Assembly (NCBI GenBank): GCA_045113315.1
Contig: JBGUIX010000001.1
Coordinates: forward strand, 62,001 to 126,000
Direction of reading: 5' to 3'
From: RUG13091 sp045113315
Lineage (GTDB): Bacteria; Bacillota_I; Bacilli_A; RFN20; CAG-826
DNA: 64,000 nt
The translations under genes were made by a program, and so were the position numbers. This document shows, piece by piece, positions 1 to 8,069 of the stretch. Each line of letters begins with the position of its first letter. Position 1 is the stretch's first letter. The notes beneath the pieces were generated by a model. The model saw only the letters and a program-made list of their open reading frames with translations, did no database searches and was not told the origin of the DNA.

Positions 1-493
1 TATTCGTTCCATCAGCATAAACAGCAATCGCACCACCTCTAGTGTAACTGCCATCATAGTAACCTTTACCGTTACATAATGTACCCATATCTCCGGATGC
101 ATCATTTTTACCATTAATTGTTAGTGTTCCACCCTTAACATATGCAATATTTTGATTTGAATCAGGTTTGGCACTTAAGGAAAAACCATTGAGGTTGATG
201 ATAATATTGTTACCGGCAGCGACCGTTATGTAATTCGATAAGGTCATATTATCATCGAGATAATAAGTACCTGATGCTAATGTACCTCCTGAAGAAGGTA
301 AAGGTGTTCCTTCTGTGTTAATGTTATCTCTATTAATGAGTTGTTGCTTTTTTACGCTAGTTGTTAATAAAGCAGTGTCATTATCTTCTTTATTATTGAT
401 AGATTGGTTATTTGAACCTATGCCAAACAAAAAGGATAGACTTAATAATCCACCAATTCCTAGCGCGATACTTTTAATAATAGATTTCTTCAT
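1..493 (-). CDS. Secreted beta-helix-like surface protein, N-terminal part only
   Basis: The reading frame starts at an ATG (491-493) and stays open to the window edge, so only about 164 residues are seen. Residues 1-25 form a typical signal peptide: a basic start (MKKSIIKS) and a hydrophobic stretch. After a polar linker the chain shows short Gly/Asn-rich strands (for example GTYYLDDNMTLSNYI, IIINLNGF, GGTLTINGK) of the kind seen in right-handed beta-helix or pectate-lyase-like surface proteins; this fold is inferred. The pattern resembles the surface protein at 5465-7210. A weak Shine-Dalgarno (AGG, GGTG) precedes the ATG. The substrate or role is unknown. Confidence 0.7.
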   Translation of the reverse strand, partial: MKKSIIKSIALGIGGLLSLSFLFGIGSNNQSINNKEDNDTALLTTSVKKQQLINRDNINTEGTPLPSSGGTLASGTYYLDDNMTLSNYITVAAGNNIIINLNGFSLSAKPDSNQNIAYVKGGTLTINGKNDASGDMGTLCNGKGYYDGSYTRGGAIAVYADGTN

Positions 494-723
494 ACACCGA
501 TACCTATAAATGATCACTAATTACAAGATACTTAATGATTTACAATGGCCATAGCTTTTAAGATAAATTAAACAATGGACAATGTAGTTGTTTTTTATAT
601 AGTAAAATATAAAAGTTAACCACGCAATATAAAACAATGCAAAACTATACTTTTTAATATCTAAAGTAACATTTTTGGTTTATATAAAGTAAAAAACGCA
701 TTTATAGGAGATGGAGGAGGATT
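494..723. other. Intergenic region between two minus-strand genes
   Basis: This 230-base AT-rich gap must hold the promoter of the secreted protein. CCATTGT occurs twice on the minus strand, but no clear -35/-10 pair could be fixed. There is no obvious hairpin terminator after the glycosyltransferase. A purine-rich tract lies at 706-721 (plus strand), with no ORF following it. Confidence 0.4.
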
Positions 724-2025
724 TCACTTACCGTGATCAATTTTCTTCCATTTAATTTCTTTTTTAAATAGAGCGATGATTTCCATCGGAAATTGTAACG
801 CTAAAAACAAAGGATAGATAAAAAATGATACAAACATTTTTCCTTTATTAAAATCTTTATTCTTACTTCTTCCTGAAATTAATACCGCTACTGCGGTTAG
901 ATAAGAATTAAGGAAGAAAAACACGATTGATTTAACAAATGTAAATAAATAACCAGTATTAAAGGATAAAAACATATTGTAAAAGAACGAAGCGGAATGA
1001 TCCCAATATAAAAACGCATCATAAATGGAGACGTTAAATATCGGTGATAGTAAAAGTAGTATTATTTGGGCTAAAAATAAAACCATCACCGTTAGAACAA
1101 TAAACGAGTGAAAAGTTAATGAAACAAATAAAGAAACTTTATTTTTATGTTCTTTAGAAAATAAGGATTTAAAAACAATCAGAAAATATTTTTTAGAAAT
1201 TATCTGTTGCCCTTTTGCCCAACGAATACGTTGATTCCACACCGTTTTTAAATCGGTGGGTTGTTCATCATAAAATACGGCGTCATAACAGAAACGGATT
1301 GTCCTTCCTTTACAAACATTGGCGGCGCTAAATTCAATATCTTCCGTGATACTTAAATAATTCCAACCATCGGCTAAGTAAGAGGAAGGAAGGACAAATC
1401 CACAACCAGTGATACGACCGGAGACATTCAAATTATTTCTTCCCGAAAAGGCTAATAAACACGATGTTGAAAAATAATAATTATATAAAGATGGTATTAA
1501 ACCATCTTCCACATTCAAAGAATGACGTAATGAGGAGACAACATCTTTTTTATGATAATAGATAAAAGCATCGTTTAATTTATCAAAATAATCTTTAGAA
1601 ACAACGTTATCAGCGTTAAAGAAGATAAAACCATCATAGGAAGATATATTTTCTATATGTTCAAAGGCATATTTATAAGCTAGACCCAGAGTCTTTTCAT
1701 TGGCGTTATTATCTACAATAACCTTAGCGCCTAAAGATCTAGCGATTTGCGCGGTTTGATCTTTACAGTTATGAGCGATCACAAAGATCTCTATTTTATC
1801 CAAAGGATAATCGGTTTGTTTGATGCTATTAATAAGTCGACCGATAACTTTCTCTTCATCTTTGGCGCTAACGATAATTCCATATCGACATTTCTCATCA
1901 CTAATTGGGTATTTACGATGATGAAATGTAGCGCTTATCGCAAAGAAAATAAAATGAAAAAGATAGATGCCTAGTAAAGCGGAAATGACAGCAAAAATAA
2001 TGTTAATAATAGTGACGTAATTCAT
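724..2025 (-). CDS. Membrane glycosyltransferase family 2 (processive polysaccharide-synthase type)
   Basis: About 433 residues. A membrane helix at the N-terminus is followed by a GT-A catalytic domain (about residues 45-270) with the expected motifs: IVSAKDEE for nucleotide binding, an NADN metal site in place of DxD, TEDIEF, and QRIRW matching the QxxRW motif of processive GT2 enzymes (cellulose, hyaluronan and PNAG synthase type). The C-terminal half has about four more membrane helices. It probably polymerises or transfers a surface sugar at the inner face of the membrane. The ATG at 2023-2025 is preferred over an upstream TTG at 2046, because the TTG lies upstream of the expected transcription start. 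It is downstream of the partner-switching cassette, but has its own promoter with a direct-repeat activator site. Confidence 0.85.
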   Translation of the reverse strand: MNYVTIINIIFAVISALLGIYLFHFIFFAISATFHHRKYPISDEKCRYGIIVSAKDEEKVIGRLINSIKQTDYPLDKIEIFVIAHNCKDQTAQIARSLGAKVIVDNNANEKTLGLAYKYAFEHIENISSYDGFIFFNADNVVSKDYFDKLNDAFIYYHKKDVVSSLRHSLNVEDGLIPSLYNYYFSTSCLLAFSGRNNLNVSGRITGCGFVLPSSYLADGWNYLSITEDIEFSAANVCKGRTIRFCYDAVFYDEQPTDLKTVWNQRIRWAKGQQIISKKYFLIVFKSLFSKEHKNKVSLFVSLTFHSFIVLTVMVLFLAQIILLLLSPIFNVSIYDAFLYWDHSASFFYNMFLSFNTGYLFTFVKSIVFFFLNSYLTAVAVLISGRSKNKDFNKGKMFVSFFIYPLFLALQFPMEIIALFKKEIKWKKIDHGK

Positions 2026-2034
2026 AACAAAAAA

Positions 2035-2067
2035 ATGATATAACAAAGCTTGTCACATAAGTGTCAC
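2035..2067 (-). promoter_or_regulatory. Activator direct repeat plus -10 box for the GT2 gene
   Basis: Read on the minus strand, GTGACACTTATGTGACA holds two GTGACA half-sites exactly 11 bases apart, followed 10 bases later by a -10-like TATCAT (2035-2040). There is no -35 consensus; the repeat covers that position. The same element with the same spacing precedes the gene at 5465-7210. Repeats with an 11-base period are the known binding pattern of SARP/OmpR-type activators. The expected start of transcription is about 3 bases before the ATG. Confidence 0.65.
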
Positions 2068-2072
2068 GGTGA

Positions 2073-3227
2073 TTAAATACCAATATCTAAATCGTTATAT
2101 TTATCTAATAATTCGTATAAACGAGAACGGCAACCTTCTAATCTAACATTATTATTAGGTTCGTTAACTCTATTCCACCACACCATATGGATGTAGCTTA
2201 ATAATCTAATCTTATCTTTACCTTCTTTAATATCCTTACCGAAATATAGATCGACAACGGTATTATAGAGGTTTTTAGCGTCTTCATCTTTGATGCCGAA
2301 GAATTTCACACTATTACCGGGTTCATCTTCGTTAAAGGCGCAATAAGGGGCGTAAATCGCCGCTAATTCAAATATTGGATGACCAACGGATAAGGTATCC
2401 ATATCAATTAATAAGAATTCACCATTTTGGACCATGATGTTTTTAAAGTGACAATCACCATGCACGAATGTTTTTCTATCAGGGATAGATTCTAATAATT
2501 TCTTAGCTTTTTGATAATATTTATCTTCAAGATATTCTTTAATCTCTTCTAATTTCTTAAAGTAAAGTTTTTTAATATCAGGGATTTCCGGATTTAAACA
2601 TTCTGTGGTGTTAATTTTCTTTAATAACATCGCATATTTCTTTAAATTTTCTTGGTAATGTTTTTTATCTTCTAATAAGACATTTTTTAAAGAAGCACAA
2701 TCGAGCATTTCAAACATCACGCCTAATTTTTCTCCCGCTTGAACGATATCGAAAGATATCGCAGTAGGAACACCTAAAACAAATGCTTCTTTAGCAAGAC
2801 GTAATTCTCTTTGAATTTGATCAGCATCACTTGTGCGGTTAAAAACTTTAACAATGGTATCTTTATCTAAACGATAAACTGTGGAGAAAAAGCCCTCTCC
2901 AATTACTTCAGCATGAGATACATCCACTTTTCTTAAAGCTTTTTTAATATCCATCATGTTGGTGAAGCCTGTCATTTGGAAGACATCATAAACTTCTAAA
3001 CTAGCGTTAATAATGGAGTAATTATCATAGCGTTGTTTAAGTTTTAAAAACACTCTTAAGCCCGCACTTGAAATATAGCTAACCTTAGCTAGATCAATTA
3101 CTAATTTATTAAATTTTTCTTTATTAACAATTTTGTCAATTTCTTGACCGATTTGTTCCGCGTTAGAAGAATTAAATTCCCCTTCTAAGTAGATGGTTAA
3201 CACATCTTTATTTAATTCAAACTTCAT
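2073..3227 (-). CDS. STAS domain fused to an APH-type kinase domain
   Basis: About 384 residues. Residues 1-95 are a STAS domain (anti-sigma-factor-antagonist type) with the phosphorylation site motif SSAGLR (Ser53/54). From about residue 105 the chain becomes an aminoglycoside/choline-kinase-like phosphotransferase: a GEGFFSTVY glycine loop, VKVF with Lys127, catalytic HGDCHFKN (Asp258, Asn263) and metal-binding DMD (275-277). The start is the ATG at 3225-3227 with GGAGG just upstream, not the earlier ATG at 3242 that contains this ribosome site. It follows the SpoIIE-type phosphatase by 11 bases. The STAS part is clearly related to the free STAS protein at 5079-5378. I infer that the switch regulates this kinase; its substrate is unknown. 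Confidence 0.85.
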   Translation of the reverse strand: MKFELNKDVLTIYLEGEFNSSNAEQIGQEIDKIVNKEKFNKLVIDLAKVSYISSAGLRVFLKLKQRYDNYSIINASLEVYDVFQMTGFTNMMDIKKALRKVDVSHAEVIGEGFFSTVYRLDKDTIVKVFNRTSDADQIQRELRLAKEAFVLGVPTAISFDIVQAGEKLGVMFEMLDCASLKNVLLEDKKHYQENLKKYAMLLKKINTTECLNPEIPDIKKLYFKKLEEIKEYLEDKYYQKAKKLLESIPDRKTFVHGDCHFKNIMVQNGEFLLIDMDTLSVGHPIFELAAIYAPYCAFNEDEPGNSVKFFGIKDEDAKNLYNTVVDLYFGKDIKEGKDKIRLLSYIHMVWWNRVNEPNNNVRLEGCRSRLYELLDKYNDLDIGI

Positions 3228-3238
3228 AATTCCCTCCA

Positions 3239-5077
3239 TCACTTAATGATCTTTTTTAAAGTTAAAATATTTTTCTCGTCCGCGTAATTATATGAATATT
3301 CATCCATAATATTTTTCACGATTGAAAGACCATATCCACCGATATGTAATTCTTCATTATTGTTATCAGTTTTGACTTCTAATTGATTAAATTCTGGGGA
3401 TTTATCAATGACTGTGATGGTAAACTCATTAATTTTTTTATTAAATGATAATCTAATCATGATTGGTCCACCCTCATTTTGATAACCGTATTTGACCACA
3501 TTAGATAATATTTCATCACTCACTATTAATAATTTATTTTTATTTTCTTCACTAAATTCATTCTCATCAGCGAAATCACCAATAAAAGAAAGCATATTTT
3601 TAATATCTTCTAATGTTCCATCAAAGCGTTTATGATTTGTTCTAACAGAAGCATCATGATATTTTAATGTCACGAAAGTGATGTCATCACTTTGTGGTGC
3701 ATCTTTCACAAAATTAGCGACATCTTCTTTTAAATCTTCATGTAGTTCATCGATGGAGAATTGTTCTTTTTTATTGAATGTTTCTAATAATCTCTTTTCT
3801 CCATAGAATTCACCTTCACTATTTCTAGCTTCAGTAATGCCGTCCGTATATAAAGTGATACTTTCGCCTTTTTCCAAAACGATTTCTTCATCCACGAGTG
3901 GAGGATCATCAAACATGCCTAATAAAAAACCTTGTTTTGGTTTTAAATATCGAAAATTAAAGCTACTACCGATAAGTGGAGGATTATGCCCTGCGTTAGA
4001 ATAGATAATCTTACCGTTTCTCTTATCGAAAATCGCTAAGAAACAAGTGACAAACATTCCGGCTTTATTACCTCTAATAATAGAGGTATTAATATCTTTT
4101 AAAATTTCTGAAGGTAATTTATTCTTCACGGTAAAGTCTCTAAAGGAAGTGATAACTTTCATCATAAACATCGCCGCTGGAACACCTTTACCAGAGACGT
4201 CACCCACTAGGATGGCGATATGATTTTCGTCGATATATAGATAATCATATAAATCGCCGCCCACTTCTTTCGCTGCGTCTAGTTCACCGACAATATGAAC
4301 TTCACCATCATCAATTTCAGAACTTGGTAATGTATTAATTTGAATCTCTTTAGCGATGTTTAATTCGGTTTTAGATTTTTCGTGTTCGCCGTTCGCTAGA
4401 ATTTCTTCTCTTAGCAGTCTATTAGTTCTTTTATTTAAAGAATCAGTGATGATGAATACTAAAGAAATCGCCGCGACACGAGGAATGTAATATAAAGTAA
4501 ATACTTTTATGTATCTATTATTACCTTGCGCCATTAAATCTTTTAATAATTCAAGACGCTCTTCTGGTGTGTTAACAGCTTCTTTTTCAACACCTGAGCC
4601 AAGTAATAAAGGATCATATTCGCCAAGGAACATTCCTGTATACATACAAATTAACATCAAAGTTATTGTCGAAAAGAAGATAACTCTGGCAAAGCGAGGG
4701 TTATAATAATGGCTCGCCATCACGATTGGTAAAGTCCAGGCTAATAGACCGTGTTTTGGTAAGAAGATATTAATCGCCGCGACAACCGCCATTAAAGAAA
4801 ATAACAAGAAGTTTTTAAATCTTGGTAATCTTATACGATCGCTTTTTATATATAGTAATGGAGAAAATAATAATAAAGCGCTAACCGGGAATAAGACTAA
4901 AACCACCGGATACATAATCGAAGGAATAGTGAAAAAATGCACCGCATAGCAAATCGCTAATATCGTGGCAACGCCTCCACCGATCGCGTTAATGATAATC
5001 ATCTTTTTATTCGCGTCGACTTCGTTATCGATATAAGCTTTTAAATATATATCTGGTATAACTTGTTTATTTCGCAT
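3239..5077 (-). CDS. SpoIIE/RsbU-type PP2C phosphatase fused to RsbW-like ATPase, membrane-bound
   Basis: 612 residues. The first ~220 residues hold about six or seven membrane helices. A SpoIIE-type PP2C domain (about 245-460) shows GGDLYDY, GDVSGKGVPAA, GHNPPLI, YTDGITEARN and DDITFV, all metal or structural motifs of serine phosphatases. The C-terminal 130 residues are a GHKL/HATPase_c_2 domain (DEILSNVVKYG, GGYGLSIVKN), as in the anti-sigma kinase RsbW. The protein therefore carries both the phosphatase and the likely kinase for STAS partners. The stop is TGA. It lies 1 base after the STAS gene and 11 before the STAS-APH gene, an operon arrangement. No sigma factor gene accompanies it in the window. 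Confidence 0.9.
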   Translation of the reverse strand: MRNKQVIPDIYLKAYIDNEVDANKKMIIINAIGGGVATILAICYAVHFFTIPSIMYPVVLVLFPVSALLLFSPLLYIKSDRIRLPRFKNFLLFSLMAVVAAINIFLPKHGLLAWTLPIVMASHYYNPRFARVIFFSTITLMLICMYTGMFLGEYDPLLLGSGVEKEAVNTPEERLELLKDLMAQGNNRYIKVFTLYYIPRVAAISLVFIITDSLNKRTNRLLREEILANGEHEKSKTELNIAKEIQINTLPSSEIDDGEVHIVGELDAAKEVGGDLYDYLYIDENHIAILVGDVSGKGVPAAMFMMKVITSFRDFTVKNKLPSEILKDINTSIIRGNKAGMFVTCFLAIFDKRNGKIIYSNAGHNPPLIGSSFNFRYLKPKQGFLLGMFDDPPLVDEEIVLEKGESITLYTDGITEARNSEGEFYGEKRLLETFNKKEQFSIDELHEDLKEDVANFVKDAPQSDDITFVTLKYHDASVRTNHKRFDGTLEDIKNMLSFIGDFADENEFSEENKNKLLIVSDEILSNVVKYGYQNEGGPIMIRLSFNKKINEFTITVIDKSPEFNQLEVKTDNNNEELHIGGYGLSIVKNIMDEYSYNYADEKNILTLKKIIK

Positions 5078-5078
5078 C

Positions 5079-5378
5079 TTATTTTTCTAATTTATTAGTT
5101 TTAATAAAATTAGTAACTCCCACCATATGTAATACTTCATAAACTCCATTTGGGACATTATTAAGCGTTAAATCATCATATCTTTGTTTTAATTTCATGA
5201 CGATTCTAATACCCGCGGATGACATATAAACTAACTCAGCCATATCTAAAACGACTGATTTAATGTCTTGACCTTGTAAATGTAAGTCAATTTCTTTTTC
5301 AACGCTATCCGCATTGGAAGAATTAATTTCACCTTGTAAATATATAATTAGTTGTTTTTCTTTTATCTCGTATTTCAT
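5079..5378 (-). CDS. STAS-domain protein, anti-sigma-factor-antagonist type
   Basis: 99 residues, the normal length of an SpoIIAA/RsbV-like protein. The conserved phosphoacceptor region reads MSSAGIR (Ser53/54), preceded by the strand VVLDMAEL. It is likely the substrate of the phosphatase/ATPase encoded next. It heads the three-gene cassette and shares KLKQRYD, EVL/DVF and GVTN/GFTN stretches with the STAS half of the kinase fusion, so the two probably arose by duplication. GGTGAAG precedes the ATG. Confidence 0.88.
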   Translation of the reverse strand: MKYEIKEKQLIIYLQGEINSSNADSVEKEIDLHLQGQDIKSVVLDMAELVYMSSAGIRIVMKLKQRYDDLTLNNVPNGVYEVLHMVGVTNFIKTNKLEK

Positions 5379-5432
5379 ATCTTCACCATTTTACCACCTC
5401 AGGTGATAAAACATAACATTTATTATTTAAGA

Positions 5433-5460
5433 AAGCGCCTCCATTAGAGACGCTTAAAAA
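5433..5460 (-). terminator. Terminator after the surface protein gene
   Basis: On the minus strand AAGCGTCTC pairs with GAGGCGCTT across a TAATG loop (9 bp, one G-U), just after the stop at 5465, followed by a T-rich stretch. Confidence 0.75.
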
Positions 5461-5464
5461 TTAT

Positions 5465-7210
5465 TTAGTGCTTGAGGGCTTCTTCTTTGCTCTTAAAGAC
5501 TTCTGGTTTTTCCTTATAAACAAACTTGCATGGGAAGGCTAATAATCTTTCTTTGCCGTCTTTCTTGCCAAAGGCAAATGGGAAGACTCTCACTGCTTTT
5601 TCACCAATCTTCACCCATCTATTGAAGAGGAAGAACAATAAGAGATAAGCTGCACATAATAATAGGACAATTGAGCCAATAACAATTCCGGCAACTGCAC
5701 CACCATTTAAACCTTTTTTAGTTGGTTTACTTGGATCATCTGGATTAACTGGTCCCACTGGATCATCTGGTCCTGGAGTAGGAGCTTCACTGATTGTCAC
5801 AGTGACTGATTTGATTGCAGAATCTCTATGGTCTTCATCACCATCAATCATATATTGAACAGTATATGTTCCAGCATTTGTGGCTTTTGGAAGTTCCACA
5901 CTAAAGTCACCACTATCGCCGATACGATAGACAACTGTTCCACCTTCAGCTATTCCAGCGCTCACTAATTCTTGAGGTTGACCATTAGCGATTAAACCAG
6001 TCTTTGCAGCTGGTTCTTGAGTGAATGAGGATTCTTCTAATGCTTCAAAATGCACTGATTTATATGTTTTTGAAGTATAATCCACAATTTCAGATGAAAT
6101 AGGAATGAATTCTTCATCACCAGTTTGGCTTTCACCTGAATAACCTTTACCTTCGATAGAATTAAGCACTCTACCATTGATAGCTTTAACTGTACCAGTG
6201 GCGTTAAATACCACATCATCTGAAAGATTTAAATAATCATATTCATAATCTGTTGTGCTGTTAGTATAAAGACCATATTTACCTGAAGCATTAACTGTTC
6301 CACCTTTAAAATGGGAAAGTTTTTTCTGGTTATTATAATAATAAATTCCGTAAGAAACATTCGTGGCTGGATTGGATTCAGCAGTAAGTGTTCCGCCAGT
6401 CATTTCAAAGCTACTTTTCTCGTTTGAAACTATTCTAAAACCGTAATTAGAATTACCTAATGCTGTTCCATTGCCACCACTTGCTAAAATAGTGCCACCT
6501 TCAACTTTAAAATCGCCTCCCGCTGAAGAATCTGGCGATAAAGCTATACCCTCTTTAACGCCTCTTCCTATGATAGAGCCACCAGTTAATTGGGCTCCTC
6601 CATAGAAATAAATGCCAATGTTAGATGATAAATTATACCCAGATATACCTTCAATAGTTGCTGCGCTATTAATAACTTTCATACGGAAATGGATACCGTC
6701 TGAGTCCTTGTTTGATGCATCGGGGGATTTGATTTGTAAAGAGCCTTCTCCAAGAAACTCCGCTGTATATTTATTTCCAGAATTTTTTGGATAGAAAACA
6801 GCACCAGAATAACGGTCGCCTTCTGTAGTTGATGTTGTTAAGGTGACGCTATTGTTACCAACAAGTTCAATTTGTAAGTTTCTACCTTTAGAATACCAAA
6901 TACCATAACGGTAATAACTAGAGTTGAAGTAACACGCACCTTCGCCAGTATAATGGAAATTTGTGAGTTTTAAATGATTTGGTTTGTTGTCAGTACCTGC
7001 TGTATATTCAGCTTTCCCTTGAACTGAAGGGTCATCTTCCGAATCAAAGACAGTGTCGGTTTCCATATTATGCGTTCCAATATAGAAAGTGTCATTGCCA
7101 ACATCTTCGGCATGAGCAGCTTTAATATCTTTAGGTAAAAATAGAGCAATAGATCCAGCACCAGCTAAAACCATTGCGCCTGCTAATAATATTCCATTAA
7201 TTCTCTTCAT
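5465..7210 (-). CDS. Membrane-anchored surface protein, beta-helix-like with C-terminal helix
   Basis: About 581 residues. The N-terminal signal (MKRINGILLAGAMVLAGAGS, ending near AHAE) is followed by ~330 residues of Gly/Ser/Thr/Asn-rich short strands (GGTLTAES, GGTVNASGKYGLY) suggesting a parallel beta-helix, then a small MBG/Ig-like module (about 370-470), a Pro-rich linker (PGPDDPVGPVNPDDP), one membrane helix (GIVIGSIVLLLCAAYLLLFF) and a basic cytoplasmic tail of about 50 residues. The start at 7208-7210 has GGAGG 7 bases upstream; the earlier ATG at 7237 sits at the predicted transcription start. It lies downstream of the two-component genes, with an activator repeat. Its ligand is unknown. 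Confidence 0.8.
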   Translation of the reverse strand: MKRINGILLAGAMVLAGAGSIALFLPKDIKAAHAEDVGNDTFYIGTHNMETDTVFDSEDDPSVQGKAEYTAGTDNKPNHLKLTNFHYTGEGACYFNSSYYRYGIWYSKGRNLQIELVGNNSVTLTTSTTEGDRYSGAVFYPKNSGNKYTAEFLGEGSLQIKSPDASNKDSDGIHFRMKVINSAATIEGISGYNLSSNIGIYFYGGAQLTGGSIIGRGVKEGIALSPDSSAGGDFKVEGGTILASGGNGTALGNSNYGFRIVSNEKSSFEMTGGTLTAESNPATNVSYGIYYYNNQKKLSHFKGGTVNASGKYGLYTNSTTDYEYDYLNLSDDVVFNATGTVKAINGRVLNSIEGKGYSGESQTGDEEFIPISSEIVDYTSKTYKSVHFEALEESSFTQEPAAKTGLIANGQPQELVSAGIAEGGTVVYRIGDSGDFSVELPKATNAGTYTVQYMIDGDEDHRDSAIKSVTVTISEAPTPGPDDPVGPVNPDDPSKPTKKGLNGGAVAGIVIGSIVLLLCAAYLLLFFLFNRWVKIGEKAVRVFPFAFGKKDGKERLLAFPCKFVYKEKPEVFKSKEEALKH

Positions 7211-7241
7211 AAAAAAGCCTCCAAGAATATAATTCATGGAG

Positions 7242-7274
7242 ATTATATATTATTTGTTGTCACAAAAGTGCCAC
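7242..7274 (-). promoter_or_regulatory. Activator direct repeat plus -10 box for the surface protein gene
   Basis: The minus strand reads GTGGCACTTTTGTGACA: half-sites GTGGCA and GTGACA 11 bases apart, then 10 bases and a perfect TATAAT (7242-7247). It matches the element before the GT2 gene at 15 of 17 positions with identical spacing. The -35 consensus is absent, as expected for an activator-dependent promoter. Confidence 0.7.
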
Positions 7275-7298
7275 AAAAAATCAGAAATAATATAAATA

Positions 7299-8057
7299 TT
7301 AGTCTTTAAAAATTGGCCAAGGATATTGAGCCATATATTCACCGCGATACATTCTTATCGCATTGGGGTTACCTTTTTTATATTCATAAGCGTCACAATC
7401 AACTTTGTTGATATCAATGCAACAACCATTGTGTTTTTTTAAGAAAACATCGCTGCAATCGATATTTTTTAAGGTAGTCACGATATCGGCGATTAAATTT
7501 CTTAAATATGATTTATGATCTTCTTCCCATAAAACCGCATTTAATTCATTAACATTAATTACTGAGCCTTCTCTATCCACTAGATAGGCAAAAACTTCTT
7601 TTGATTTTTGATAGGAGAATCTCACTGGTTCACCATTATGAAATATTTCAAAATTGCCAAAACATTTAATTTGTAATTTCTTTTCTCCTTTAAACTCCAG
7701 TGGATATCTTAAAGCATCTAATTCCTTTTTTATCTTTTCTGCGGTTACCGGCTTAGATAAATAACCGGATGCGTGAATCTTATATGCCTCTAAAGCATAA
7801 TCGTTATAGGCAGTTACAAAAATGATATTCACTAAAGGATTAATTCTCTTTAATTCTTTGGCTAATGAAATACCGTTCATCCCTGGCATTTCAATATCTA
7901 AAAAAGCGATATCAATTTTCTCATCTTGGCATTCTTTAATATATTTTGATGAATTAGAAAAAGAAAGAATAGTTGCACTACTTGGAACAACTTTTTTTAC
8001 TTCGCTTTCTAACCTTAATAATTGTAATTCTTCGTCATCTACTAATAAGATTTTCAT
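7299..8057 (-). CDS. Response regulator with SARP/OmpR-type winged helix
   Basis: 252 residues. Residues 1-118 are a receiver domain: DDEE acidic pocket, phosphoacceptor Asp54 in LDIEMPGMNG, conserved Thr/Lys (FVTAYND, LSKPV). Residues ~128-220 form a winged helix of the transcriptional-activator (AfsR/SARP) type beginning KCFGNFEIF; the end (YRGEYM, YPW) looks like the start of a BTAD domain cut short. It is not LytTR, which is the usual partner of LytS-like kinases. It lies 12 bases after the sensor kinase gene and directly upstream of the repeat-controlled surface protein gene; no strong terminator separates them, so read-through is possible. Confidence 0.88.
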   Translation of the reverse strand: MKILLVDDEELQLLRLESEVKKVVPSSATILSFSNSSKYIKECQDEKIDIAFLDIEMPGMNGISLAKELKRINPLVNIIFVTAYNDYALEAYKIHASGYLSKPVTAEKIKKELDALRYPLEFKGEKKLQIKCFGNFEIFHNGEPVRFSYQKSKEVFAYLVDREGSVINVNELNAVLWEEDHKSYLRNLIADIVTTLKNIDCSDVFLKKHNGCCIDINKVDCDAYEYKKGNPNAIRMYRGEYMAQYPWPIFKD

Positions 8058-8069
8058 TCATACATTTTA

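Noticed and set aside
706..721. Purine-rich AGGAGATGGAGGAGG tract on the plus strand
   Set aside because: It resembles a ribosome site but no open frame follows; it is more likely chance in the gap after the GT2 gene.
2026..2046. TTG start extending the GT2 protein by seven residues
   Set aside because: The TTG overlaps the region upstream of the predicted transcription start and has no ribosome site.
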